Shown: positions 1 through 11,700 of the stretch, piece by piece | Layout: the number at the start of each line of letters is the position of its first letter | Position numbering within the stretch: the stretch's first letter is position 1 | DNA from: Toxoplasma gondii ME49 | Lineage: Eukaryota > Apicomplexa > Conoidasida > Eucoccidiorida > Sarcocystidae | DNA length: 64,000 bases | Direction: 5' to 3' | Assembly (NCBI RefSeq): GCF_000006565.2 | Contig: NC_031478.1 | Coordinates: 789,874-853,873, forward strand | Notes under the pieces: generated by a model | Seen by the model: the letters and a program-made list of their open reading frames with translations, nothing else | Told to the model about the DNA's origin: nothing | The model's database searches: none | Position numbers and translations under genes: made by a program

Positions 1-514
1 TCTGTGGCGCTCGCGACCTTGGACAACGCATGATTGAGCCGCTGTCTCGCGCGCCCCACTGCCTGCGCGACGCCCTTGAGAGCTGCGTTCTGCTCGGTCG
101 CTTCCTGAATCGGTGTGAAGGCCTTGTCTTTCAACAGCTGCTGCATGCGACTCGCCTGCGTCGCCGCGTCCCCCCACAGCGTCTGCGTCTGGTTAGCCAT
201 CTGGCTGGCGAGAGCACTCGCCGTCGCCGCTGCCTCCTGGACGCGGCTGCTGAGCTTCTCGCTCTTCTGCGACAGCGAAGAGGCCTTCAGATCCTCCATC
301 GCCTTCTTCAGCTCATGATTCCGTTCCATGTCTTGCTTGACTTGCGCGAGGACGGACTTGATGAAGCTCGCAGAAGAGCCCGAGCCCCCCGAGGAAGGCC
401 TTCGGTGCTGCGACGAACGGTGGGTCCGAGAACTCGAGTGGTGTGAAGAGCGAGAGGAGGAGGAGGTCCGGCCGGCGCCGTCCGAGGCACTGTCGCCAGA
501 CGCAGACGAGAAGT
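1..514 (-). CDS. TIM44-like mitochondrial import protein, internal exon (gene cut by left edge)
   Basis: Read on the minus strand, this exon encodes a Ser/Arg/Gly-rich stretch followed by FIKSVLAQVKQDMERNHELK and then about 100 residues of charged amphipathic helix ending near ALSKVASAT at the window edge. TIM44 starts its mature part the same way, with an F-x-x-hydrophobic segment leading into a K/E-rich 'elkk..e.l' helix that contacts mtHsp70 and the inner membrane. That is the basis for the call; the diagnostic C-terminal Tim44 domain would lie outside the window. The frame is open upstream of the helix. A plausible acceptor (GCGAGCAG followed by ACTTCTCG) sets the 5' exon boundary near 514. 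Other coiled-coil proteins could give a similar helix, so the family call is moderate while the coding call is stronger. Confidence 0.5.
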
Positions 515-2335
515 CTGCTCGCGAGCAGAGTCGCAGCGGAGCGCGCGGAGCGCAGGCGAGAGAAGAAGCTGGGATGCGCGAGAAGAGCGGAGACAACGCA
601 AAAGGCGAGGAATCGACCTGCGAGAAGGTGGGTACAGAGTTCCGGCAGGAGGAGACCGAGACGCGAGCGAGACAACGACGCGAGTCGAGAGAGACGGCGG
701 AGGCGGAGGCGAGTGTAGGGACCGAGGGAGGAGAGGATGCGAAGGAAGAAGGAGCAGAAGCATGTGAAGAAGCTGACGCGGAAGAAACGCTCGACGGACG
801 CAAAAGAAGAGACAGACCAGAGGGAGAGTTCAGACGTGACGAAGGAAGAGAAGACACAGAAAGACGGTACCGGCGAGACGGCGGCGCGGCGACCAAAGCC
901 GCCTTCCAAGCTCGAGCTGCCATCGTTGGAGATGGAAGAGAAGACGGTGGAAGTCAAGATGAACGAGCGAAGAAAAGAGATTACCGCCGGAGAGGACACT
1001 GAAAAGGACTTCAGCTAAGAGATGCACAGAACCAAGTTCTCTGCAACTGCTCCCCACCAAGTCTCACAACACTGCAGGCAAGTAAGAGACCGAGCAGAGA
1101 GAAAGCTGAGGACGCGAGATACAGAGACGGAGGCGAGAGCCGCGGCAGGCGAAGCGCAAAAGAAGAAAACACTGGCGAGGTGATGAAAGACAAACGAAGA
1201 AGAGATATATCCAGAGAGAGACTGGAAGGTCCGGGGGGAGACGAGACGCAGAAGCCGCAGCGAGGAGCTGCGTCGAGCTCGGAGATTCGGCGGTGTGTTC
1301 ACTTCGTCGAGAAGACGCTGGACAGACAGAGGAAAAAACAGGTGGAGAGCGGAGGAAAACCGGAGAGAGCATTTGCGATCCTTTCCAGTCCCAGAAACTG
1401 AGAATGCCAACACTTCCGGACAGCGTTGAGGGGGGAGGAGAGGGCACCAAGCAGCGGAGGACGACGGCTTGGGTACGGACGCGAACAGAGGAGGACCGGG
1501 ACCTGTCTGGAAGTCAGCAGGCACGAAGGAAACAGAGCACAAGAAGGGAGGCGAAAACGGTGCCGAATGAGCCGGAAAAAAGAGAAGCATCAACTGGAAA
1601 ATGCGAGACACTGTTCGTCCGCCCAGTGTCTGTAGACCCTACGCGACAGTCCGCCCCACAAGTCGAAGATTCGCCTTTGAGCCGCAACGGAGATGACGGC
1701 GAACAGAGAGGCGAGGAGAAAAACGAACGCCGAAAGAAGAAACGACGCAGGTGGCAGATGCGAGGTCCAGCAGCCGCTTCCCTGCCCGGTTGTAAACACC
1801 GAAACTGCAATTGAGGGGTGAGCGGGACGGGCGATTTTTCGCTGTCAGCGTAGCGCGCGCGCAGAAGCGCGACGAAAGTCTCGGTCTCTTTTACCGCCGC
1901 GAGGACAAAGGTGACTGGCTGAAAAGCCACTTTAACACGGCGAAAAGCAAACGCGTTCACCAGAAAGAGTCGCAGGGTCGCGGCAACGGTGTCCAGCTGG
2001 AGTGTCGCCTCGTGCTCCTGTGCCATGAATAATAGCCGAAGAGAAAGGACGTCGGGGGGTAGCGAAGGCGAAGGCTCGCGACCTAGCGGAAAGTCATCAC
2101 ATGCAGTCCCAGCAGTCGCGGTCGAACTCGAGAACAACATCATCGTGAGAGGAATCTTTGTCTGGACTGTTTCTGAGCTTTTCCAGGGAATTCTGCAACT
2201 TGCTGGAGACCTTGCCTGGTCGAGAAGTTCTACTACGTACGCAGAGCCGCTCAATCGAGAGTTATTGTCCGCCGAACCATCTTGAACGGAAATGCCGGCA
2301 GCAGAGTTCGCCGCCCCGTTCTGAGCTGCCGTCAT
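515..2335 (-). other. Probable 5' introns/exon of the TIM44-like gene, unresolved
   Basis: The plus strand is purine-rich here, so a minus-strand transcript would be CT-rich, as the introns of this genome are. The best first-exon candidate is the minus-strand frame 1514-2335 (273 codons). It begins MTAAQNGAANSAAG, contains a Leu/Val/Phe-rich middle and then an Arg/Phe/Ser-rich segment near 1700-1800 that could pass for a mitochondrial presequence. I could not connect it to the 1-514 exon with a convincing donor, acceptor and phase, so no joined model is offered. Confidence 0.25.
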
Positions 2336-5300
2336 ACACCTGAGTTTTCGGCGCGGATGTCTGTAGGAAAGGGATGTTCAGCCGGACAGCTCGATTCTAC
2401 CATCCGTAGACGAGTGTGCACTGCGATGCGCAGATCGACTCGCTTCTTTCCTTTGCGGCTTCCGTGACTCCCCAGTCTGAGTTGAGGAATACAGGAGACC
2501 ACTCAAGTGAAAATCGCGTTGTTTGTGCAGCTCATTGATCACAGAGGGCCTGTGGCAAGAAGTCCGCCTCGGTCGAAACTCGCGCCGACACGCAGCTTCT
2601 TCAGCTTTCGTTGTTTCGTTCCGGTTTCTTGAATTTGCTTTTGACAAAGGTGAACTGCCAGCGATCGCGGAAACCTAGACATCTGCCTTCTTCACCTATT
2701 TACTTTCAAGCAAATGCGTTACTGAGGAGCTTCAGTCCCTGTCCCAGCCTCTCCCGGACAGTGGTGGGCAAACCTGTGCCACTTGCAGGATTGTGTGTTC
2801 CTGATGTCGGATTCGCTCGAGTCTTTGTGCGTCACTTTGCCTTGTCTTTTTTTACGGGGTGTGTTTCAGTCGTCTTGCGTAGCTTGTGCTTGGACTCAAC
2901 TGTTCTTGCCATCCTACAGACCTTGTTGAATACGATGCGGGTCCCGAATGTCTGTCTCAGAAAAACGAGTGAGCACTAGAACTGCCTGCAACTGCGTAGG
3001 CGACAGACTGAAGGAGTAGCCTCGGTTGTGTTGGCATTTCAAGGGACAGCGACTCGAGCAACTGGCAGGACAGCACGAAGACACGAAACACTCGGCTTGT
3101 CACAGACAGTCTACCTTCCCGCATTCTGTTTTGATGACAGCGGAAAGATGCCCAGAAACTCGCTTCTCCCCATGACAGGAGACGTCCGAGGAGGCAGGGG
3201 TCATCGTGCAAGAACAGTCCCGTGAATCTGAATCTCTCGATGCCCCTCACGCCGGCTCTGAAGAGAGCGGACCCATCGAGTCGCGGTGCCTCTTGCAGGT
3301 TCCGAGTGCATGTGTCTATGCAAATATATTTATATATTTATATATATATATAAATATATAAATATACATGTATTTGCATAACTACAGAGACACGTATGTG
3401 AGGTCACTGTTTTAACACTGCAGAGACAGCAGAGTCCCACTGAGCGTAAACGAACAAAAGGAAGTCCGGAACCACGGGGGAAACTGCGCTGATCTTCGTT
3501 GCGTAAAGGCCGTTGCGAGAGAAATCAAACACAAAGTCGAAGGTGTCCCAACAAACTAATCGGAACAGCGGCGTAGGCACATGTCGAAAAAAACGCTTGG
3601 CCATACTGCTCTAATAAAGCGTATAGAGACGGAAAGACGAAATACCGGCAACGCCTACGTAGAGGAACGAAGAAAATGTCTACTGCTTAACTTCTTGTGG
3701 TATTGTCTTTCCCCTGCTTTCTTTCTGCTTCTCTTAGTCAAGAAACGTTCTGTTGTCCGTGAAAGTCTGCTTTGTGATGAGGAACCGTCACATGAAACGT
3801 TCAATGCTACACGAAGTCAAGTTCCGTCAGAGCCACTTGAACGGAGATGATGCAGAAGGAAAAACGCGCAACTTCGAGATTCCCAGATCGACAGCCGACC
3901 GGCGCAACGGCGCTTTCCTGTCGTTCGAGCACTTTCACCCGAAGTGTTGACTCTTGGGTGAGGAAAGTTCGATGACCCGGCGCTCCGCTTTCCTCTGTCC
4001 GGCAGACTCTCTGAGAAAGAGAAATCTGCCCGTTTTAGAGACTGGAAACCGACTTGAGTAAGAAGAGTGCGGGAGTTTTTCCTTCTCTTCAAAACTAAGC
4101 TCAACAACAAGAAATGGGTTCCCTGTTACACCCCAGTAGCACACACGCACACACTCACAGGCGGTTTGCAGTGCCTGGGCACCTCTCCAAGAAACTTGAA
4201 GGATACGCAACGTGTTTGTGGTGGAAAAACGATAGTGTCCAGCCAAACCTTTCGTTTGTAACGGAGGATGGGTGCAGCCGCTTAGAGACCCAGACTCAGG
4301 CTGTAGGCGAGGTTTACCTGAAGTGACTCTGCGACGGCGGCCGAGAGGCGTGGTGACTCGATAGAGTCGCCTCTGAGGACACGAGGAGTTTTCTAAAGGG
4401 GAATTGTTGTTTTTCAAGATGTTGGCGATTGCTGTAGGCGAATTTCCTCTGGGGATTCTTCCTCGTTGCCACTTTTACCTAGTCAGCGGTCGAAAGGATC
4501 CGCCTGGGTCGATCTCTGTTCCTTTTTTTCGGGAGCTGCCGTTGTCGCAAAGACTGCGGTCCGCCTTTGTCTTCAAGTGTACGTACACCGGGCGACGCTG
4601 CGCGTGCACGGGAATCTTTTCTCAGAGCGAGCTGCAAAACAGGAAAATAAAGCAGGAATCCGGAGTTTCTTTCCGAAGAAAACGTGCGTTTCTGTCACCT
4701 CTTTCTGTCCGTAAGGACTCGCAGCTGGGCGGCTGGCCAGAGGCGCGAGAAGCGGCGCCGTTCGCACGGGGGTCCAACCCCCCTCTCAATTTCTACCCGT
4801 TTCCCCGAAACTGAGGACAAGCGTTCCTCTTCTTCATTCAGGCACCTTTGCTTGTTGGGTGGCAGTCGCGAAAAGCGAACAGAAGGAGAGCACGCGAGTC
4901 TCTTGCGCGTCTTCCTCCATCAGACTCCCGAGAAAACAAAGTCTTTCCGGATCCCTTTTGCGGCGTGTGTCAGCAGACCTGGACAACTGGAGAGAAAGCC
5001 GTCTGTGTTCAGCCCGCTCCTGACCTCGTCCTCCTAGGTTATCTTTTCGTCTACTTTTCTCCGCCATCCGGCTGCTGAGTTGCGAGGATCTCCGACTTCA
5101 GCGCCCTGTATTCCGGACTTCTGCATTCCTGCTCCAGTCTCTTGGCCTGGTCTCCTGTCGCACATGTGAAAACGCGTGTCTCCGACTCTCTGGGGGTTGA
5201 ACTCGTCGCTCGCTCCGAAAGAATGGAGCCCATACGCCGAAAGTCAAGAGGAACTTTACACTTTTCAACAAGTGAAACGATTGTTCTGACAGCGGCGGCT

Positions 5301-5723
5301 CTTTCGGGACACTGTCTCCGGTATTTCACACAACTCACGCCTGTTGGGCTTCCCTTTCTTCTGCGGTGTTCGGAGAGCTCCTTCTGATGAGGCCGCCGTG
5401 TCTCCGGCCTCTGAGTCGCGCCTTCATGTCTCTGGTGAAAAAGGGAGTCTTCTCCACGAGTCCCGAGGGGATTTTCAAGGCGCATGCTTTCGGGCGCGTT
5501 TACGTTCTGCTTTCTCGCCTGCAGAACTTGGGAACGCAAAAAGAGGCTCCGTATTCATCAAGCTGGTGTCAATGTTTCTCTTCGGTTGGTTTGTCAGTTC
5601 CTCTGTTGTACCTTTTCAGGTGACCATCCACGCGGACATCCCCATACCGGTGTTTGGGAGCAGAAGCAGCATCGCACCTGCATAGTCAGGTGTGGTTGCA
5701 CAGGAGGACCGCTGTAAAAGAAG
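2336..5723. other. Intergenic / 5' flanking region
   Basis: No frame here shows protein-like composition or splice-consistent exons; the short frames present look random. The stretch separates the 5' end of the minus-strand TIM44-like gene from the start of the plus-strand gene at 5724, so it probably carries two divergent promoters. The only clear structure is the AT palindrome at 3317-3380. Confidence 0.5.
3317..3380. repeat. 64-bp AT-rich imperfect palindrome
   Basis: The ends are exact inverted repeats (TATGCAAATA at 3317-3326 and TATTTGCATA at 3371-3380). The interior is alternating TA/TTTA that pairs with itself apart from a short TACATG interruption near the right arm. It could extrude as a cruciform or simply be a decayed microsatellite. 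Confidence 0.8.
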
Positions 5724-8700
5724 ATGCGCGACGCTCAGCTCGGGGAAACGAGAATGGCTCTTCCTGACACTGCCTCTGCATCCTCTGCGGTTCCTCATCA
5801 GGACGTCGAGGCTGCACCCGCTTCCTCGTCTTCTTCCTCGTCTTCTTCCTCGTCTTCTTCCTCGTCTTCTTCCTCGTCTTCTTCCTTGTCTTCTTCCTCG
5901 TCTCCTTGCGACGTCTCCAGCTCGACGTTGCACCTTCTGATGAAGAGAGACACAATGGAGGAGGAGGAGCTCTTCCTTCGACTCTCCGGACTGGGACAAG
6001 ACGAACGTGGCAAAGACGCACTGATGAGTGGAGACGAAACGCTCGCGTACCCCTGCACAATCCAAGCTCTCTCTCTCGCTGAATCTCTCTTGTCTTCTTC
6101 TTGTCCTTCGTCTTCTGCTTCTACTTGTCCTTCGTCTTCTGCTTCTACTTGTCCTTCGTCGTCTGCTTCATCCTGTCCTTCGTCGTCTGCTTCATCCTGT
6201 CCTTCGTCTTCTGCGTATTCCTTTTCTTCGCCTTCTTCGTCCTCTGCGTCTTCTTCCTTTCCTTCGTCTTCTTGTCCTCTCCCAAGTCTGAATGAAGACA
6301 GCGGCCGAGGGGCAGGAGAAGAGCCGCGAGGAGAAGATGAGAAGAAACTTGAAAATGTTATGAGTGGCAGAGACAGAGGTCCTCTCCGTGAACAGCGCTG
6401 TTCGCCGCAAGTGACGGACGCGGCCGTGGACGGAGACGCTTCTCCCTCGCCCCGTCGAGGGGGCATTGCTTTCCGTGGAGCTTGTGAGGCACTTTGCCAC
6501 CCAGAGAAAGCAAAGGAAAACGCGTCTTCGCCGCCTTCGTCGTCTCTCCGTTCCTCGAGTCACCCACCTTCGAGTTCGTCCGTCCTCGATCTGCTGCCTG
6601 AAGTGTACATACAACAGCTGGACCGTCAGCTGGGAGAGCGTCGCGACGGAGGTTCCCTCTCTGCTTCCTTGCAGAGCGGGGAGGAAACCGGATCTCTTCT
6701 CCGCTCTCGCTCCTCTGCCTCTTCGTCGCCTTCCTGTTCCCCCAGTCAGCGCGAGGCTGCTTCGTCTTCCTCAAGAAGCCGCCTTGCTTCTCCCTTCCTG
6801 CCGGCTCCGTCTTCGCCCAGCCTTGGTGGATGTCCACTCGGCACACGGGCAAGGGGGGGGTCCCCGCCGCGCCCTGCAGGTGGAGAGACAGCTGAGGGGC
6901 GCGCTGACGACCAGAAGGAAGAAGGGAGTGCGGTGTACAGACAGCCGGATCAGAGACAGCAGGAGACGACAGACTCGGAGGCGAGAGATGCCGAGCAAGA
7001 CGGGTGCCTCTTCTCCCTCACGGAGGTAGCCATCAAGCGAATGGAGACCGAGGCGATGAAGGCCGCCCTCGACGGCCGAAGGGAGGATGAGGCAGAGCTC
7101 AGAGAGCAGCTGCAGAGGCAGAGGGAGAGGGGGCAGGCGAGAAGGCGGAAAATGGGGGACAGACAGCATGACGAAGGCGTCCAGTGGGAGCTGGAGAACG
7201 TCCTGAGTCACGGATTCCAGTTGGACCAGGTGGTGGCGCGCATCGACGAGTTAGAGGCGTTGAGAAAACAGGTAAAAGAAGCCCCTCGACTCGAAGCTGG
7301 GTCGAGGAACGCACAGTAGAGAGGCACCTGAAACGAGCTCCAGAAAGAAACGCGAGGGAAAAACAGTGGAGAGAAGGGAAAAACAGTGAAGAGAAGGAGG
7401 AAGATGGAGACCCGCCCATCGGCGCGTCGCAAAGGGGTGCGTGACGCCGTTGGCGAAACAGAGCTCCATCTTTGAAAGGCTGCAGTTCTTCAGTGTCGTG
7501 AGACCTCTCCGCTCAGACAAAACCTTGGGCGGTTCCGATACGAGGCAAAGTAGAGAGGCGAAACAGGTTCCACTAGCTGGCGAGACATCAAAGATGAACA
7601 CACTCGAGGAGGAGTCAAATACGACAAGAAGAGAGGAATGCGAATGTCGTGGTGTACACCCAGCAAACTGTTTCGCCTTGTGTTTTTCTCCAGCACAGGG
7701 TGGCGGCAGTCGGTCCGTCCCCCTGAGGGAGCGCGGGTCCCAAAAAAGCCAAGATTCAGGAGTCGCGTGTGTGCTGGCTATCGCAGCAACAGACTGATGT
7801 TTCTCTCCCGCTTTCTGCTTCATGCGCTGCTCTCGTGATCGCCTCTGTCTTAAATGAGTCGAAACGCCGAATGAGGAAAGCTGCAGGCAGTTGCGTTCTA
7901 GGACTCGATGGATCACACGGCTATCACGGATGTTACCAGCGAGAAAAACGAACGACTCCCCATGTGCTGCGTCGAACGGGATGGTTCACATAATGCATCT
8001 TTGCATTCATGCACAGTTCCACAGTTTACCGATCGAGCGTTTTGCTGCGAGTGTCGCTGTTTCTCCCTGCGACAGGTGGAAGCAGAGACGAAGCTGTGTG
8101 TGAAGTCTCGACAAGACGAGCTCGTCTCGAGCAGCAAAGCTCTGCGGTGAGTCTCTTCTGGTGATCGGCGCGTCTCCTTCTCGCCTTGCGCTCTGTTGCC
8201 TGTCTCTCTTGCTGGCCTCTGCGTTTCATCCAGCTCCGTCGCGAACTCGCCCTGTGTCGCTCCACGCTCTTCGCTTCTGATGGTTTCGCCGCCCTCATTT
8301 CCGCTGTCTCTCAACTCTCTCATTCATGTTGAAAGCATGTTTTTTCTCTCCTGTTCTCAGCACCATTCTCCCTCGTGTATTTGTCGAAACGTTCGTGTCG
8401 GAGTGTCGTTCCGCGATTCTAAAGCAGGCAGACAGTTGACGCTTTTTCATCTCGTGGGTCGCCTTCCCCTTTCTCTGGCTGGCCGTGTCTCCTCTGTTTC
8501 CTTGTCTGTCTTCTGCTCTGTCTTCTCTCTTTTCCTCTCTCTTTTTGGTGTCTCCTTCTCTGGCTTCGTCTTGTCTCCTTTTTTCTTCGCTTCCTTCTTC
8601 TCGTCTGCCTCGTTTATAGTCTCTCATAGTCACACGCGTCTTCGCTGAGCTGCTGAGCTTGGTGGTTCACCGTTCTCTCGCTCTTTGCTGTGTCTCTCTC

Positions 8701-11700
8701 AACGCGTCTGCCCTGCGTTCCTTGCGTCACACTCTCCCCGACCGTTTCTTTCTGAACTTCAGGGACCTGGAGGCGGATTTTCGGGAGCTGCACGACCAGG
8801 CTGCGGCGACGCGTCACCTGCTCGTGGTGTACAGACAGCGACTGTTGGTGCCTTCGCTGCGGGTAGTCCTCCAACAGCGGAAGCAGCAGGAGCAACAGGA
8901 ACGGCTGCGTCTGCTTCTGCAGATTCAGAAGGTCGCTGCTCTGGACATGGCTCTGGAGGAGTGTCAAGCGGAGCACCTCCTTCCTCTCTCAGCTTCGCTC
9001 CTTGTTGAGGCCCTCTCTCTGCCGCTTGTCGCTCACGGCGGCAGGGTGCAGCTCCAGACTGGGCCGGGAGCAAACACGGGAGGAGACAGAGAATGCGAGG
9101 CAGGCCTGCAAGACAAAGAGAACGCCGGAGTGATTCTCTGCGTCCAGAAAGCGAAAGAAAAGGTGCGTTAGGGCAGAACAGACGGTGCCAGTCAGGTAAC
9201 TGGGAAGAAGTGCAGAACAGAGATCTCGGTTCTAGCAAAGCGCGAGCAGAGTCAACTGCATGCGACGCCGAAGAAAACTGAAGAGACACAGGCAAGAACT
9301 ATCGGCTCTAAGGGAGTCGCCGTCTCCTCGCGGCGGTTTGGCCTGTCTCGCTTGTTCACCGCGTTCTCCGTCTTCCTCCATAGACGAGTCCTGGACTTCG
9401 CTTCTGGTGTTCGCCTCCTCTTCTCTCCGCGCTTCCTCTTGCTGGCTGTGTGTGGCGTATGGTTCTCACCTTGTCAGGCAGCAGAAGAGTTCTCCAACGC
9501 TTTCACTGCGTACTCCCCACACACTCACTTCCGCTTGTTTCACCTGTCACAGATTTTCTACGTTCTGTGTGTCACCAGCCTGCGTCTTGCGTCTACGCGT
9601 CGCTGCTTCCTCTTCTCTCACAGACCTGTTCTGTGTTCAACCTCAAACTCCGTGTCTTTTTTTCAGCTCCTGAAGTCGCTCGAGTCTCTTCGAGCGTCCA
9701 TAGACAAGGCGGTGGAGCAGGCGTCGCGGTCTCTGCCGCCTCCGGTCACTTCGCTCTCCAGCAATCCTCTCTCAGTCTCCAGCTCCCTCTCTTTCTCCAA
9801 CGCCTCTCTCGCGCAGGCTGCGTCTCCGTCCCCCGTGACCGGGTCCCCGTTCTCTCTGTCGGCCTCTGCATGCCCATGGAAGCAGTACACCGCGGCGCTC
9901 GCTGCAGCTTCGCTCCTGCCTCCTTCTGTCTCCGTAGGGGAGCTGCTGGTAGCGCACTTGGTCAAGTCGGCCGAGAAGACGGGACAGCAGATTCTTCTCG
10001 CCTTTCTGCCGGCCTCTCTCTTCTCCTCCAGAGCGCGCGGCTCGCAGGGTGAGAAGAGTGGACTCCACGCCGGGGGGCGCGAGCGCAAGGAGCATTTGCT
10101 GATTCTGCGGGAACGCGTGGACGTCCCTCCAGGGGAGACCCGGAGACATGCTGCCGCGGTGCAAGCCGGCGAGGAGACGCTGCCTTCTCTGGGGCGCCTG
10201 GCGAAGCAGGTGAAGACTCCGGACGCACTGAGTTGTTTGATCAAGATTTTCGAGGCCCACATGGACGTTCTTCTGGGTTTGTCCTCGCTGCTCGCCTGGC
10301 ACAGCGAACTGATTTCTCTTCACCTGAAAGAACTCCTCGCGAAGCAGCCTTCCCAGCCTCTGCATAGCGCCTCGGTCTTCGTCTCCTCGCCGTCCTCGCT
10401 CTTCGCGTCCACGTCAAACGCGCCGGAAACGCGGCTCTGCGGAGACAGTGGGCCAGAGGCTGTGAAGGCATGCAAGGCGACCGCAGAGGGCGAGGCGCGG
10501 GAGGTGCGAACGACGCTGGAGGTGGCGGCGGACGCGGCGGCTCGGGCGCGCGCCGAGGGCGGCCCGACAGCTTTCTCCGCGAGTCTCCACTTTGTGTCTC
10601 TGCTGTTTCACGTGTACCACAGTCTGCATGCGCGCCGCCGCGCCATCTGGCTATCTCTGCAGAACCAGGTCGTGGACGTTTTGACGCATCTGACGCTCGC
10701 AGACACGCACTCATGCCCCGCGGTGAATGACATCGTCTCTGGCATCCACGGCGCGTACGCGTACGTGATCAGCGGATGTCGACTGTGCTGCGTTCGCGAT
10801 GCATCGCAGGACAGTTTCGTGGAGAAGATGGAGCAGGAGGCTCTCGACCTTCTCGCGCGCGTCGCCCACACAGACGGCCGCGTCTCCTCGCACCTCAGGT
10901 CCTGGATCGAGAAGGCGGAGACGGATGCAGAGTCGAGGGCGGAAGCCGGGTCTCTGTTGCCGGCGAGGAGTCCCGTCGTGGACGAGCTGTACAGACAGGT
11001 GTTGAGGCTTTTGGACGCGCTCGAAAGAGAGCAGTTGCGCTCTCTTCTCCACCTTCTCGAAGAGGAGAACTGGCAACGGCTTCCCGTCCCGCGGACCTTC
11101 TCCTTCTTTGCCTTCGGGCGTCAAGTCCCTCCCGCCGTCCCCCTCGAGGTGTACAGCTATCCGAATCCAGCTGTGTTTCAGCAGTTTCCCCCCGAGAGGT
11201 CCTCAGATCCTCACTTCGCGACTTCCGCAACTCTTCAGAACGCCTCTGTCGCGCTGTCGACCTCGGAGACAGAAGCCTACATGCCCCCCTTCTTTCGACA
11301 GCCTTTCCCCCCGCGCCTGCCTCCTTTTCCGTACGCGTGCGACTCCGCGGAGACTTCGAGCAAGCCACACGCACAGACAGCGCATCCACGTCCTTCTCAG
11401 GAACTTCTGCCTCAAAGGAACTGCTTCCGGGGCTGGAGTCCGGGTCGCCCACTCCCGGGCGTCCCGCCGTGTCTGTACACCGACGAGGTGGCGGCTCCCG
11501 CTTCCGACGACGGTACGATCCACGTGAGGCGGCTTCAGAGCCCCGTTGTGAGTCTGTCCGCGAAGTTGGCTGCGAAGGAGCTGCGACATTTCTTCCGCCT
11601 CGCTTTCGCCTTTCCTCTCGCCACCTTTCCGGCGCTGTGCGCCGTCATCGACCAGGTTGGGTTCTACGTCGCCGTGGCTGCAGGGGTGTCTCTCACCTCC

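Noticed and set aside
328..1002. 224-codon plus-strand Glu/Arg-rich frame
   Set aside because: It is the complement of a CT-rich minus-strand intron and the Ser-rich part of the TIM44-like exon.
5798..6466. 222-codon minus-strand acidic frame (Glu/Asp repeats)
   Set aside because: It is the antisense reading of the poly-Ser and CPSSSAST repeats; no splice or start context.
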